NCBI GenBank assembly: GCA_029891345.1
Contig: CM056998.1
Span: 174,168,239-174,232,238 of the forward strand
DNA: 64,000 nt
Source of the DNA: Dryococelus australis
Lineage: Eukaryota > Arthropoda > Insecta > Phasmatodea > Phasmatidae
Direction: 5' to 3'
Shown: positions 22,640 to 35,237 of the stretch, piece after piece
Numbering within the stretch: position 1 is the first letter of the stretch
How the letters are laid out: the number at the start of each line of letters is the position of its first letter
Made by a program: the position numbers and the translations under genes
The notes under the pieces: generated by a model
What the model saw: only the letters and a program-made list of their open reading frames with translations
What the model was told of the DNA's origin: nothing
The model's database searches: none

Positions 22640-23260
22640 GTCCGCGATGGCGGACGTATGTACTGAGAGAGAAACGGAAACTTGTGTTAAAATAGCAACA
22701 CGACAGTTTGGAATACGGACATCTGGGATCCGAGCAGACACGAAGGAATGTGCAGAAATGTTTTCACTGGCCAGGGATTCAGGGAGATGTCAGGAAATAT
22801 GTACAGAGTTGTGTCCCGTGTAACACCCGTAAGCCGCGGAGAGCATACTGCGACGCTCCACAACAGCCAAGGCTGCCAACCGAGCCATTCAAGACCATAA
22901 TTATTGACATCATGGGCCCGTACCCGCATACGAAAACTGGGAAAAGGTTTCGTGTTGTTGCCATGGATTTGTTTACCTGTTGGACTGAAGCATTTCCTGT
23001 CAGCACACCGTGGCACAAATAATGCAGAAGGAGTTTTTCCCAAGATGGTGATACCCCGAATATTTGTTGACGGACAATGGAACACAGTTTGTAGGGCGAA
23101 AATGGAAGGAGTACTGTACCAGGTGGGGAACAGAACACCGTACTACTCCAGCCTACCATCCCAGGGCTAACCCAACTGAGAGACGAAACCAGGACGTAAA
23201 AATCCAATTACGTGTCCGGTTAGGCAAGGATCATACTAGGTGGGCTGAATTGATCTAGTA
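22640..23260 (+). pseudogene. gypsy 2 integrase, zinc finger and catalytic core
   Basis: The HHCC finger reads EYGHLGSEQTRRNV then CVPCNTRK (22708-22840). The core's first Asp is in IIIDIMGPYPHTKTGKRF (about 22902), the second in LTDNGTQFVGRKW (about 23064) and the Glu in YHPRANPTERRNQ (about 23175): the D,D-35-E triad. Two frameshifts near 23020 and 23060 split the core between frames. Confidence 0.8.
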
Positions 23261-23575
23261 GGTGATGTTTTGCCTACAGAATAGAGTGAATGCGGCAACC
23301 GGCAAAACATCCGGCGAGATGGTACAAGGTCGCAAACTCCGTGCCTCCGGAGCACCCCGCAAAAACCCGCCCAGATCACCTGAACAAATCGCAGAACACC
23401 AGGTGCAGGACATGAAGAAGCCAGGGTGAACCAGCTCAGCTATTGTAATGTGTGGGTACCGAATAGCAAGAGGCCGCCACCCGAACTTGTACCCGGGATG
23501 TACGTGTATGTATGAGAAAACCAGTTATCGGCTGGGGCGAAGCAATACTGTGCTGGACTGGCACCTAGATGGGCA

Positions 23576-24184
23576 GTGCCAGTGACAGTAGTGGAAAAGA
23601 TGGGAAATTCCACATATCTAGTCAAGTTGGGACCAAGACGTGTCACGAAACTTCACCGTGACGACCTGTGGATAGCCCGACCGCCTGTAGGGAAGAGAGG
23701 CAAGTTGATGACGTTACGCCCAGTACCGCAGCGAGTTCGGAGAATTTCACCAGGGAGTTCACAGGAGAGCAACAACACATACACTGAGGAGAACAACACT
23801 AACATGGAAACACCCAGCCAAAGTAGTGAACTGATATTTAAGGGTTTTGCACAGACTGAACACACAACACCTAGTAGTGAGGAGGTGGAAACAAGTAGTA
23901 CAGCAACACCGTTTCTGGGTTTTTCTATTAATACAAGCAAAAATGCGACGAATCAGAATGAGTTTAAGGGGTTTCCAAGTGTGCACGAAGAAAGTGGTAA
24001 CATCAGTGCACACGTAAATTTCAACACAACCAGTGCCAGTGAGTTGAGTTTTAAGGGGTTTCCCCAGGGCACAGCTGAATTTGGTTGTAACCAAAGTGTA
24101 AATGTAAACCTTTATACCACATGTGAAGGCGTGACGCCTTTCAGGGGCTATCCAGTTCCCGCAGGGGAGAGCCTAGTAGAGTAA
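23576..24184 (+). CDS. gypsy 2 integrase C-terminal domain plus F-x-G-F repeat tail
   Basis: 202 codons. Residues 4-35 (VTVVEKMGNSTYLVKLG...HRDDLWIAR) are the integrase C-terminal beta-barrel seen in gypsy elements. Residues 60-202 form a Ser/Thr/Asn/Glu-rich, probably disordered tail with five spaced aromatic motifs: FKGF (88-91), FLGF (113-116), FKGF (130-133), FKGF (159-162) and FRGY (189-192). A sixth, LKGF, lies just past the stop at 24182, in the same frame, followed by a basic and Cys-containing stretch up to the X1.9 junction. Repeated short motifs in a disordered tail suggest binding to a partner protein. I know of no described function. Confidence 0.7.
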   Translation: MPVTVVEKMGNSTYLVKLGPRRVTKLHRDDLWIARPPVGKRGKLMTLRPVPQRVRRISPGSSQESNNTYTEENNTNMETPSQSSELIFKGFAQTEHTTPSSEEVETSSTATPFLGFSINTSKNATNQNEFKGFPSVHEESGNISAHVNFNTTSASELSFKGFPQGTAEFGCNQSVNVNLYTTCEGVTPFRGYPVPAGESLVE

Positions 24185-24461
24185 GAGAGTTTGAAAGGGT
24201 TTGGGGAAACTAGTAGGGCAGTGATTGTGACTCCAAGTGTCAACAAAGCGCAACACCGCACTCGCAAGAGTAAAGCCGAGTCACCACCACGTACCCTCAT
24301 TGTTGTTCCTGCAGACACCCCCACCCCCTGCAAATGTCGAAGAAACAGACAACCTCCAAGGCCATGTTTTCTTTGCCTTCAATTGGCAACTAGCCGGGCT
24401 GAGCCCGCCAGAGCAATGTTGTGTTGTTCGCACCGTCTTGGCCTTCGAGGGTGGGGTTGTT

Positions 24462-26357
24462 TGATGCCGGCTAACAGCCAGCGATGCTAGAGCCCGTGGC
24501 ACCGCTCACGTATCCCGCACGTGCGCAAGTATGCCGATATTTTTGAACATTCCTGTAAGTATTAATTTCAGGGTAAAATGTGTTATATTGTCTTTAGAGT
24601 GTTAAATATATCTTTAAATGTTTTAAAGTGCGTGTACTAATTTAAAATGTTTGGTTATGTATATTCAAAGTGCCTGTGATGCCGAGATTAAGAACACTTA
24701 ATATTCTGGCATGAACACCATCATAAAGAGACGTTAAAATAATATTGAAATTCGTAACAAAATTATAGAAATGTAAAACAATCTCTAATTTAATTTGTGC
24801 CATTTTATTTTCACTTTAAAATATTTCACTCAGCATGCATAGCACTTCTGCTTATGTGAACCCCGTAGGCAGCCGTGATAGGTCTGTGCGACTCTTGTAT
24901 CTGGACAGTCTGTTGAGAAGAGGTGGCGAGGTAAGATACTGTTATGTGTGCACTATAACTTTTGTTCACTGATGTAGGTTTCCATAGTCCATGTAGTTTA
25001 CTGGTTAATCTTTGCTTGCTCACGTTTTTGCCAGACATTTACCCCAGCATTATGCTCCCGCTTTACTAATTTCTTATGCCCTTGTGGCATTTTTAACTTA
25101 ATCGAGGAGAAGGAGGAGAAAGATGTCGGAGAGGTCACGCGACCCGCACATTTTGAATCAGACGCCATCAACCTATATTTATGGCATGTCATTGTAACTT
25201 CTGCATAATTGCTACACACAATTCTAAGAGCTTTATTTCTCTGTATGTATTTAAGGGTAATTTTTGTGTTTGAATATTTTACGGCAACATCACGTATAAC
25301 CACGTGGCCAACTGAAGCCAAGTCTTTGTATATGTCATCATTGTGTTTTAAGAACTTATTTATATAACATTGTATGTGCAATCATTTATTTCAGGGTTCT
25401 ATGTATTTTTCATTCGGTGTTTAATCTATTTTTCATGTAAATTTCTGTTTTTTGTATTTTACCATGCGGTCACAGTAATGTTTGTTTTTACCGCCATCAG
25501 GCATGTTACAAGCCTGTAACAACGCTAATCGTAAAGAGAACCATTTGCCAAACACGAATAATATTTTATCTGAATTTAGTTTGACGTTTCCATGCAGAAA
25601 TATTGCAATTTCACCTGAACCACGTGGTCTGCTACGAACCTCATCCAGAAGCATCCTCGCTACCTAAGCTTGTTTTCACACATGTGTGTGTTTATTGTGA
25701 ATATTCATCTCGTGTCCCATCTTATTTCATGGATCATTCAAGGGTCTATGTAATTGTGTAAGTAGTGTATGGTGGAATTTCTCCCGTCCTAGCCGGCTCT
25801 GATAGGCAGTCACCACACTAACCACGTGCTGGAGGGCGAGTCCTGGCGAGTTTGCGTTAGTGATGCTGAGTAATCACTCGTGTTAATGTGTATTAAGGGT
25901 ATTCATTTGTAATTCACAATGTCCTGTCTTCAGGGAAAAACAGTCAGTCCACCCATGAGGTCGGCCCTCTTCCCTTGTGAAGGCTGTGCTTTCACGCACC
26001 TCGGTGAGATCATCCATTTAGGTGTGCGCTAAATTAATTACGGGTTGGGGAGCACCCAAGCGGAATTGGCTAGCCATGACCAAGATAACTATTTCATTGG
26101 CACGTTGATGTGTATGAACAATATCAATAAAATCAAGTCTTCAGTGAACTCAATTCTTTTATTCAGTGATTTTATTAAAAGTGTAATATTGCCAATGTGT
26201 TTGTAAGTATGCACGGGTGAGACAGACACACAGAACCCACAGCATCTTTGAGAACCATGAGTCTCAATATTGCGGTGATTGGGAAGCACCGCTGGTGCCC
26301 AAATTACCAGTAAGTATTTGTGTCATCATTCGTCTCGTGTCTCACCCGACGGCGTCA
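24462..26357 (-). mobile_element. X1.9 repeat, copy B (full length, inverted)
   Basis: On the plus strand it starts TGATGCCGGCTAAC and ends GTCTCACCCGACGGCGTCA. All X1.9 landmarks are present, and ORF-a and ORF-c are open (minus 24998-25381 and 24826-25038). The left neighbour is the gypsy 2 tail; the right neighbour is not gypsy, so the insertion or a later deletion removed the gypsy 3' end. The flanks TTGTT and CATTA show no target duplication. Confidence 0.85.
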
Positions 26358-27839
26358 CATTATAACAGTGAGTAATTTTGCTTCAGTAAACAGTGGTTTT
26401 CTTAGTTGTTTACCTTAGTTAGCCTGTGTTATATAGTAATTTGTATAATCTTCAGAATTGGTTTTTTTTTTTTTTTTTTGTGCTTAATGTCTTTTGTTTT
26501 GTCTACTTTTTTGTTATTTTGTAGTTTTGGTGCTTTTTGTACTATTAGAAAAATTAATTTATTATTATTATTAATAATAATATTAATATTATCATGATTT
26601 TGTGTTATCAATGTTTGTCCCACATCTTCATAACATTTGAACTACTAAAACAGAATTGCCATGAGGAAAAATATTCACTTATAAGTGTTGGTGACGAATG
26701 TTCTGTTGATGCTTGGTTGTGAATTTTATGAAGACTGCAGCTTTGACACATGTGCACTTTTTGTTTTCATGTACCAGACGTTTGGCTTCTGGATAAAGTT
26801 TGTTACAACATTCAGAGCCCACATGTTTAAGAAAGGCTATGTGGCATGGATTGATGACCGTTTGATTTATGCCGAGAATGCATTTATCACCATGCATGAC
26901 ATACTGACTGACAAAAATGTCCACCAAAGGTAACACTTTTTTATGTGCTGTGGTTATCATGTGAAAAATATTGTACTTTTGGATGTTTGTATATATTAAT
27001 TAGTTTAAACCTGTGTAGTGTAAAGGTGGTTCATGATAAAATGAAACACATAGAAATAAACCTTTAAAAAAAAAATCACTGTCTGCATGTGTACGTGTTA
27101 CTGTGTGTATGTCACTGTCCACAGGCTTGGGATGCGCAGTCCCAGTGAAGTGTAATGATGTAGGGAAAGCAGTCCTAAGTATTTACTAACACTGAGTTGT
27201 GACTGTTGCAGTGTTTATATTTATGGTTACTTAAGGTGTTATTTTTTAATTTCATACATAAGTCATTATTGACATCAAAATTATGTATTTAATGTAAATC
27301 ATAATTGTTCTGAGTCACATGATCGGCACGCCCATAAAGACCAACTGTCCGTTGTTTTGGTTCCTTGCTTTGTGTTGCACGTGTGCTTTGGCTGCGAGGC
27401 AAGCTGCGAATTTGGAAGTTAGAAGTGCAGTCATATTTCTTGCAGCCATACAGCAATAACCTCAGTTTCTAACCGTGTGAAGTTTTATCATTTGTGAAGG
27501 TGGTAACTTATAAATTATTTATTTTATATATATATATATATATTTATTTATAAATTTTTTCAAGGGACAATTTTAAAAGTGGTGTATGCTATCTAAAAAC
27601 ATAAGAAAAGGGAAACTGTATAGTTGAAATTTCCAACTACTGTACTGTTTGTAATGTGATGTGTATTTATCCTAGGCACGTAAATTACTAAAAAAAATTA
27701 ACAATTCCCTTTAATTGTAAGTTTTTATAGTTTCTGACTCAAAGCTGCTGTCGTCGTAAATTAATTGTGCTGCTGCAAATATTGCACATGACATTCTGGA
27801 GAAATAAAAAGGGTTAACCATTTCATATAAGTGGGGTAA
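26358..27839. other. no gene confirmed
   Basis: Poly-T near 26463-26480, a short TA tract at 27528-27542, and a 93-codon minus ORF (26679-26960) that I could not assign. No splice-framed exon recognised. Confidence 0.45.
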
Positions 27840-28104
27840 AATCTGACGGACAGTGTAACTAACCTACACACTATGTAAACAATAAATGCTTTCGTTTGTA
27901 AAGTATTGTAACTGCTGATGTATTGCTGCGGGATGCATGTTGTTAAGTTGGCGATTTTGATGATGGTTATGGAAGAATATAATACTCAGAACTAAACATT
28001 GTAATTTAAAATTTTAATTATACTTCCTACATTTATGCTTTGAATTATATTTTTAAAGCATTATTACATTTCTTGTCTTTTAGTGAATTTACTTTAAAAA
28101 CATG
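27840..28104 (+). mobile_element. hAT element fragment (second copy of the 35.2 kb hAT)
   Basis: Alignable with 35430-35690 over ~260 bp, sharing CGTTTGTAAAGTATTGTA, GGATGCATGTTGTTAAGTTG and TAGTGAATTTACTTTAAAAA. Similarity stops at 28104, just where the transposase-like coding part of the other copy begins. Confidence 0.65.
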
Positions 28105-29613
28105 TTCAGCAATTATGACAGAGCATATCAGCACGTACAAACAGGAAACATTTCCAGCCAATGGCTTGCCATGTTTTTTCCAGTTTCCAGCCCGGTGAAT
28201 GCCGTTAAGCATGTGCTTTTTTCTCATTGTGTTTATACGAGTACCTGCCATGTTGGTGTTGGAATATTGTATTGGGACTTAATTATTTACTTTCAGCATT
28301 GTTGGTTATAGGTACTAAAGTAGTGCATTTTCTTTAGTGAACTGTAATATTAATCGCCACGTGTTTACCCCTTCGTAAAACTGCTCATTCAGCCAGTTTC
28401 CTTAACCGCTGTCCGCAATGAAGCTACGCGAATATAATTTTAGGTTCTGAGTTTAAGTTTGTTGGTTTCAGGAAACGTGTGCAGTGTTAATTTAATTGAA
28501 TGGTTCTGCAAAAAAATTATTTAATGCTAGTGATGAAAAATGATTTTAATGAAGTAAACTTGCAAGGATTTCCATAGAAAATAAACGTTCAAGATGTAGA
28601 AAATTTTACCAACAGTGAGTTTGCATGTTTTGTAAATAATGTATTAGCAAACTATTACTATAATCTTGAAATGCATGTGGCCCAAAAAAGCTGCACTTTG
28701 AACATTTTTGTAGCATTTGAATAATATGTCTTTATTTGTCTATATAGTAAATTCAATGAGTTTAAGGTTAACGTCGGTCAAAGCGTGTGTGTGTGTATTA
28801 CTGCGTCTGTACAAATTCAATCAGCGACGTATGTTCACATTTTGTTTTTTCATTGAAGTTAAAAAACTTTTGAATTTATAATATGTTGAATGTTATTTCC
28901 ATATAAGCAAAATTTTCCACCGCTACATCAAAACAAAATGCCACACTCTCGTAAGAACATTAAAACTATGCTGTCTAACGAAAGATGTTAGACTGAAGGC
29001 CCCCCTTTCTCATCAATGTTTCCTTTGATTTTTCGCTCAAAATAAAATAAATAGAACCCCAACAAACTTAACTTGGCAACTACAAAATTAAAACAGATTG
29101 GAATGCCAAGCAAGCTATAATATCCTACATTGATTACTGGCCGGAAGTTATCTAGCATCAGTTTTTCAATGCCTACCATCACAGGAAACGCGAGGGAAGA
29201 TGAAAATGAAATTGGGCATTGGACTCAAACATTTGTTTACAAACATATTTTACTTCACTGATAAAACATCTGTGGTGGAAGGATACACTGGGGCCGTGCT
29301 ACTTTTCTAGAACTGTCAAAATTTACCTCACATGAAATCAACAATAAATTAATGTTTACAAAATGTCAACGGAAAGTAAAATTATTAGACTACCATGTGG
29401 TAGGAATGTAGAAATATCATAAACAAAGCACAGTGGAAGTGCACAGCACCCACATACTCTACCCACGTTTTACCAGTTTAGTGTTGCCAACCTTACTGGT
29501 AAAAGGTTGAACAGAGATAGAACACTCAGTACTGGTAATGTTTTCTGACCCAGAGTATTTCGACAATCAATAACTTGGTGGTGAGATCCTACTTGTGATA
29601 ATTTTTCGAGATA
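28105..29613. other. no gene seen
   Basis: AT-rich with short ORFs only; nothing recognised on either strand. Confidence 0.5.
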
Positions 29614-29615
29614 TA

Positions 29616-30800
29616 CGCTATTGTTTGTGAAAATTGCAACACCCAGAAAGAATGGCCCGATGAATCCAAACTCTGAGAATGTGTAGAACAGTGTACCAGC
29701 AATAAGTGATTATGATTGCAGAGATATGACTTACACGTATGCCCAGCTATGCCAAACACAGTCAGTGAAGAAGTGTGAAACAAAGTGAATACAAGTGCCA
29801 GTATGCCTCTTCGACGTCAAAGGGCACCATATCAGCATGGGTGTTAGTTTGAACGGGCAGATGATCCGTCTCCAGGGCATGGGGTGCAATGACAGTGATG
29901 CATGTGTGGAACCAGTGGATAGCAGAGGGTCTTACACAGCCTGTAGTGGGAACTGAACCAGGTAATGTGACCACAGCATGGGATGACGGCCATATTGTCT
30001 GCATGACCGTAACGAAACATACAGGCTCATCCACAGTGTTGGCTCAACATTGGAGCACTGCAACGGGTTTGGACCTGTCTGTGTCAATGGTTCGTCGCCG
30101 TCTGCTGCGGGCTGGACTGGTAGCACCTATGCCACTGTGTTGGCTTCCGTTGTCCAGAAACCACAAACGCCTCAGACTGCAATGGGCACGTGAACTCCAC
30201 CGCTGGCGTGCTAAGTGGCAAAATTTAGTGTTTACGGACGAGTCCCACTTCAACCTGCCGTATAATGATAACCACATACGTGTTTGGCGCTACTGTGGTG
30301 ACCACAATTTGGCAGCCTGCATTGTGGATCTGCATAGAGGACAAACGCCAAATGTGATGGTTTGGGGCGCCATTGGATACATATGATCTCGACTCCTACG
30401 TATTGAGGTAAATCTGAACAGTAACCACTACATCAGGAAGGTTGTAGAGCCTGAGGTAATGCCCTCCTTCAATCAACTCTGCATGCCATATTTCAGCAGG
30501 ATATTGTTGGTTGATGACTTGTTCATCACTGACCTCCAGTAACCATTGTTGATGCTTTGGGGACTCACATACAAACCACATGGAGGGAGATTCCCCAGGA
30601 ACATAACCAGGTTCTCTTTGATTCCATGCCACGACAGCATGTGGGAGCTACACACCATACTGAATTCTCAAGGACTGAGATAATGTACAGTTCGGTAATC
30701 CTAATCAATTGTGTATTGTCATATACCTAATTTGTGGAACAAAGTTAATTTCAAATCACATTTATCCTTCTTGGTGTTGCATTTTTCACTAATGTTAGTG
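29616..30800 (+). mobile_element. Tc1/mariner-like transposon with both TIRs
   Basis: The left end reads CGCTATTGTTTGTGAAAATT and continues GCAACACCCAGAAAG. The right end, as reverse complement, reads CACTAACATTAGTGAAAAAT then GCAACACCAAGAAGG. TA dinucleotides flank it at 29614-29615 and 30801-30802, the Tc1/mariner target duplication. The ~1.19 kb length is close to family size (transposases ~340 aa), and the internal transposase is damaged. Confidence 0.85.
29803..30650 (+). pseudogene. Tc1-like transposase, inactivated
   Basis: It begins MPLRRQRAPYQHG at 29803 and is stopped early. The long 29889-30386 frame (165 codons) holds a helix-turn-helix (VWNQWIAEG), linker (STATGLDLSVSMVRRRLLRA) and the first catalytic Asp in VFTDESHFNLPYND. 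A stop at 30384 breaks W-G-A-I-G-Y. The Q-D-N-A-R-P-H region carrying the second Asp has been deleted or scrambled near 30530, but the C-terminal LFDSMPR motif survives at about 30617. It cannot make an active enzyme. Confidence 0.85.
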
Positions 30801-30802
30801 TA

Positions 30803-33160
30803 GCTAGTTATGCACATTGTTGTGTATGAATGGCAACAAACGATGTTTCAAGCATCTTTTGTTAACTACATATACTTCACATATAGTTGATTTACGATAA
30901 CTTAAGTCTTCTGAAGCCCTGCCGAATTTCTACTTTTGCTTACTGATTACGTATCCTTCCGCTACACGTAAACATAAACACTGCCATGTAACTTCTACTT
31001 TTATAACTGTCAAATGCGTTGGTTTGCGTTTTACAGCTCTTCAAAGAATTATGTCATATTGCAGAAACCATTTCCTACGAATGTTCACTATTTAGGTCTA
31101 TAACAATATTTAGGTCAGCTTTATAACTATTTGTTACACACAATATAGGACATTACACATAATACACAATATTTTGCCACTGCTGTGTTTGTTACATTTA
31201 TGGCAGAAACAACAGTAGTATTTAACTTGTTATTAATGTGTGTTTGGAATAAAACTTAAAACGAAGGGACAACCAGTTCAACGAAACAACACAGTAAATT
31301 CAAGCACGCAACTCGTGTCGCTTATTTATTGTACTATGTAGCATCGACAAACGTAAAAGATAGTGGTGAACATGCAAACACAGAGGCCTACCATAACATT
31401 TATTCTGCTAATATTTACATGCATTGGTACTGTACTTACTGGTTTTTAGATTTATTTTATTATTTATTTAAATTTATCTGGATGGGCCTAGTATTTCGTT
31501 GTAATTGTGGCAGACATTCAAATCACGGAAACGTAAGCTCATTACACAACTATGTTTCTTTCAAACACCTAGCGCAAAGGTACAACATTGTGATAAATAG
31601 ACGTGAATATTAATAATTAACTTCGTCATAACATCAGTTCATGGCTAAAACATATAAACTTTGCACACATTTGAAATCCACAAGTCTGCGTAACAATTAC
31701 AATGTAGCCACCATAGACGGAAGTGGCGGCTACGCCCTTGCACACGCAGTGATCACAGCACTTGTTACAGTATATTAATCAACCCTGCTGTGTGGTGGAA
31801 ACATATTTATCCCAAGATTGTAACTTCCCTAGGATGTTTCAAAAACACGAGTATGAACTTGACGCTTAGTTCAGAAACACACAGTGTCGTTGTATGTCGC
31901 AACACCACTGCCAGTCATAATGCACTGGGTATAATCGCCTGCGGCCGCCATATTGGGAACGCTTTCAACACCACATCTGCCAACCTGTTGGATTTGTAAG
32001 TGTCTTGCAATGAGCTGTGTCGCGCCATAACATTAAAAATATGTTGTTGCATCTAAATAACATATTATAGGTATTTAAACAATAAATTCTCGTTTTAGTT
32101 GTAAATAACAATCTCAAAACATCAGTATTGTTGCTGTAATTAGTATGAAATGTGCTGAAATTAGAAATAAGAAAATGTATACTTTTCCTACACAATTGGT
32201 ACAATCTTCCTGGAGAGAGACGAGAGACAGGGAAAATGAGAGAGAGCGACACGCTCTGCTTCACTTATTGAACCTTTATTCCGGACGGCAAAAAAAAATA
32301 CCAGTCTACATACGGGAATTTGCACTGATATTTTTAACTACAGCAGTGAAATGTGTTTCCGTCAGTGGTATTTAACAATACAAATATATAAATTGGCATC
32401 GTTTAACTTACAAATAGTATACATAAAAACGAGGTTAAAAAATATTGTAACTGTGAATTATTTCTTACCAGCCATTGCCAACACGTCGCTGCTCTCGATG
32501 TTGTTAATTCATATTTAATATGAAATAAATATTACAAGTTACAGAAGATACTAATGTAAAGTTTCATATATTCAATAATACAGTATTCTATTAAAGTTAA
32601 TCACAGTGTTAAATGTTTGTGGAATTCAAGTTATTGGAAAAACAGGTTGACATAATATGCCTAGGGTGATTTTTCAAAGGTTCAATTCCAAAAGGCCGAA
32701 GAAAATGGGAATGGACTATAACTGTTTTTGTATGTGTGTGTGGAATTTGGTCAATATTTTTTAATTGTGTATGCAACGCATATCCCCGTAAAAGTAATGA
32801 TTGAAATGAATTTCCAACAAACTTAATGGCAAGTCTCCATCCACATGATTCCTAAAAGTTAACTGTTAAAAAATTTCAATTTTGTAACAAAAACTTTGAC
32901 AGATTACATATTTTGCAATTAGAGGAAACTCACTCCACATACATGACTTCGCCCCATCTAAATATGGCAAGCCACATGGGCAAGTCTCCCGACAGTAACG
33001 AAGGCAGGACATGGGGAACCTCCAGAAGTTGACAGTGCCTCAACATTCCTTTAACCCAGTGCTCGTAGCTTATATTGTCCACCATAATCGACAGAAAGAA
33101 GTCACGTCAACGCCCTCCCCAAAGCAACAATATTCTGCTTCACTGTGCTTGCTAGCTGAA
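30803..33160. other. no gene seen
   Basis: AT-rich; ORFs of 60-100 codons on both strands without domains. 31600-32100 is slightly GC-richer but shows nothing recognisable. Confidence 0.45.
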
Positions 33161-33383
33161 GAGTGTACCATTTGAATTTGGCACCACAGAAGGAAGCGGG
33201 CCAATCACTGAAAGGTCGTGGCCTACTTGAGCGCCCAGAGTTCAGAGATTGTTCACACAAGGTTCCGAGCGACAGGCAAGATAAGCATCCACTGTCCATG
33301 CATGTGACGTCTCAAGCTTCACCCCTAATAGGTGAGACCAAGCTCCCGCACTCCTCGAAGTGCCTAAGATCGCTGGAGATCAC

Positions 33384-33391
33384 TATAAAAG
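33384..33391 (+). promoter_or_regulatory. TATA box (TATAAAAG), possible solo LTR or promoter
   Basis: CACTATAAAAGGCGGAAC is a textbook TATA box in a GC-richer island (about 33160-33860), unlike its AT-rich flanks. AATAGAATAATTTATTAG downstream at 33595 could hold a poly(A) signal variant. A 139-codon ORF (33163-33582) overlaps it without recognisable domains. A solo LTR is plausible; I could not prove its ends. Confidence 0.4.
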
Positions 33392-34099
33392 GCGGAACCG
33401 ACCAAGCCTCCAGAATTGCTCGGAGTGGCTCATCGGAGTCACTCATCTTCTCCAAGGATGTGAAGGCCGCAGTCAACAACCGCGGTGGTGATAGTGTCAT
33501 CGAGCTAGGCGACGAATACGACTGTGTTGTCCACATCCCTTGGGCATCGGTACTCCTAATGTCACAGATAATATCAAAGTAGAATGAACATTTTAAATAG
33601 AATAATTTATTAGTTCACTAGGCTCTGTTTGGATACCACTGAATGGAATTGCTCACTCTTATCCTAGCCGTCGGAGTACCGCCCTCAGGGGAGTGTTTTG
33701 TTCAGTCACTCCAAGGTGCTGCACGTGAGACAAGACTTGCTATGTCGGAGCGCAACCACAGGTATTTTCAGGTGCACTGGACACACCTCAGGAGTTCCTG
33801 TCTTGTGCAGACTATAACCTTGTGCTGGCTCCAGGAAACCTAAAGGGTTCAGCCCACTTGTCCGTACTCTGCAGAGATAGTGTAATTAATATTGTCAGCA
33901 AGTTATTAATAAATCCACAGTTAAATAAATTATACAATGAATGGGGGATGAAAAATGACTATCTCACCAAGTATTACGGTATATTTTTTTGAGTATGTTT
34001 ATTGGAGCTTTTGGAAAACAGTGGGCATAGTGGCTCGATATAATGGAAACTAAAGTTAAAATAATTATTACGTCAGATGAAGGGGAACCTGAATTGTAT

Positions 34100-34720
34100 T
34101 GCAACTTTCAAAGTAAGAAATCTCAACCAGCTATAGTTCACAATTTACAGGGAAGTAAGGAGGGGGCTTAGTATCCAGAAGGGATGTCGGTCCAGCCTGC
34201 TATTGCAGAAGTTAAGGAATGACTTGGGTAAGGGGCGCAGGGGTGAGGAGATTGGGTTACCTCTGGATCTTCCCTCCGGGGTTTTCTCCGCAGGCTGTGG
34301 GGTATGTGCTGAAGAGCCATTTGCTGACTGCTGGAGCTGGAGTTGAGAGCCTTTTCAAGCTGCTAAGGACATAGAGAGCCTTCTTCAGGCTTGGAGAGGT
34401 TGGCCTTGTTCAGACCTAGGAGAGCGATCAGTGGGCCGATGAACTCTGCAAGAGTGTTTTTTGGCTCTCCTTATATAGTCAAAATCATAGCTTTGTGGCT
34501 GTCACAGGGGTGCTGGGATTGGTAGCCTTTCAGCCCAGAGTTTGGTTATTTCAGGGTAGTGGGCGGCTCCACACATTTCTTATCGCCCTGGCTGTAGGGC
34601 CCTCCTGTGGTGTCACTGTTAACTTCTTTATCTGCTCTGGCGTGTCCATGACTTGGCGGGTAAAATAATCTTCGTTAATAGGGGTGGCTACTGCATGCTA
34701 ATTTCTGAGCGGGCAGTACA
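34100..34720 (-). repeat. probable 3' LTR of gypsy element 3
   Basis: It lies directly beyond the gypsy 3 integrase on the same strand. On the minus strand it starts TGTACTGCCCGC (34720), has a TATA box GACTATATAAGGAGAGCC at about 34463-34480, and could end GTTGCAATACA near 34100. No second copy exists here to confirm the ends, because the element is truncated at its 5' side. Confidence 0.45.
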
Positions 34721-34863
34721 ATTTCGTAATTAATCACGTTAATTATTTACGTGTCTGTAGTTGTCCAACACGTGGAGTCAACACTGTAGCCACTGGAATA
34801 ATTGTCTGTCACTTTAGACTTTCCCCAAATGCTATCAGCGCTTACTGATGGGGCGAAGAGTCA

Positions 34864-35237
34864 TCAAGTAAAGTACACAAGCGCACTGCGCAGTAGTGTG
34901 GCATGCATCGGTGGGTTGTATAGCCACACTAGTTGTCCTTGAAATACCACTCCCAACATTCTCCTATCATACCATGTTTTCATCCTGTCACTGTTTATTC
35001 TGAGGTGCTGTTGAGCAAAATCATTAATGCCAACAAGTCTGTTACGTAATTCCCTGGCATAATCAGGTGCTGCAAGTTCCAATTCTGTCGGTTGGCCAAA
35101 CAGCTGGTCACTGGGGAGTCATAGCTCTCTTCCATACAGCATCCTTAATGGTGTTACGCTTATGGATTCGTGTACTTTTGAGTGGTAAGCAAGAAGAAAG
35201 AATGGCACCTTTAAATCCCAGTAAATTGACAGGTACT
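34864..35237 (-). pseudogene. gypsy 3 integrase, core end and C-terminal domain
   Basis: WDLKVPFFLLAYHSKVHESI and TPLRMLYGREL, followed in a second frame by YARELRNRLVGINDFAQQHL, SDRMKTWYDRR and LVWLYNP, are the stretch after the catalytic Glu and the integrase C-terminal region. The sequence resumes exactly after the hAT insertion at 35238. Confidence 0.8.

Larger units (their letters stand above)
19951..24461 (+). mobile_element. Ty3/gypsy element 2, near-complete gag-pol, no LTRs seen
   Basis: Domain order is gag, protease, RT, RNase H, integrase zinc finger, integrase core, integrase C-terminal domain and tail, all on the plus strand, with several frameshifts. The order RT-RNaseH-IN defines Ty3/gypsy rather than Copia. 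The 5' LTR is absent (LINE remnant upstream). The 3' side is interrupted by an X1.9 copy at 24462, and no gypsy sequence is seen beyond it. Confidence 0.85.

Noticed and set aside
24801-25381. X1.9 ORF-a/ORF-c as a real fused protein
   Set aside because: The long frame in copy B arises by read-through present in that copy only.
26679-26960. 93-codon minus ORF with faint K-P...W...K spacing like piggyBac transposases
   Set aside because: No DDD motif, and the fit needs frame changes; too weak to call.
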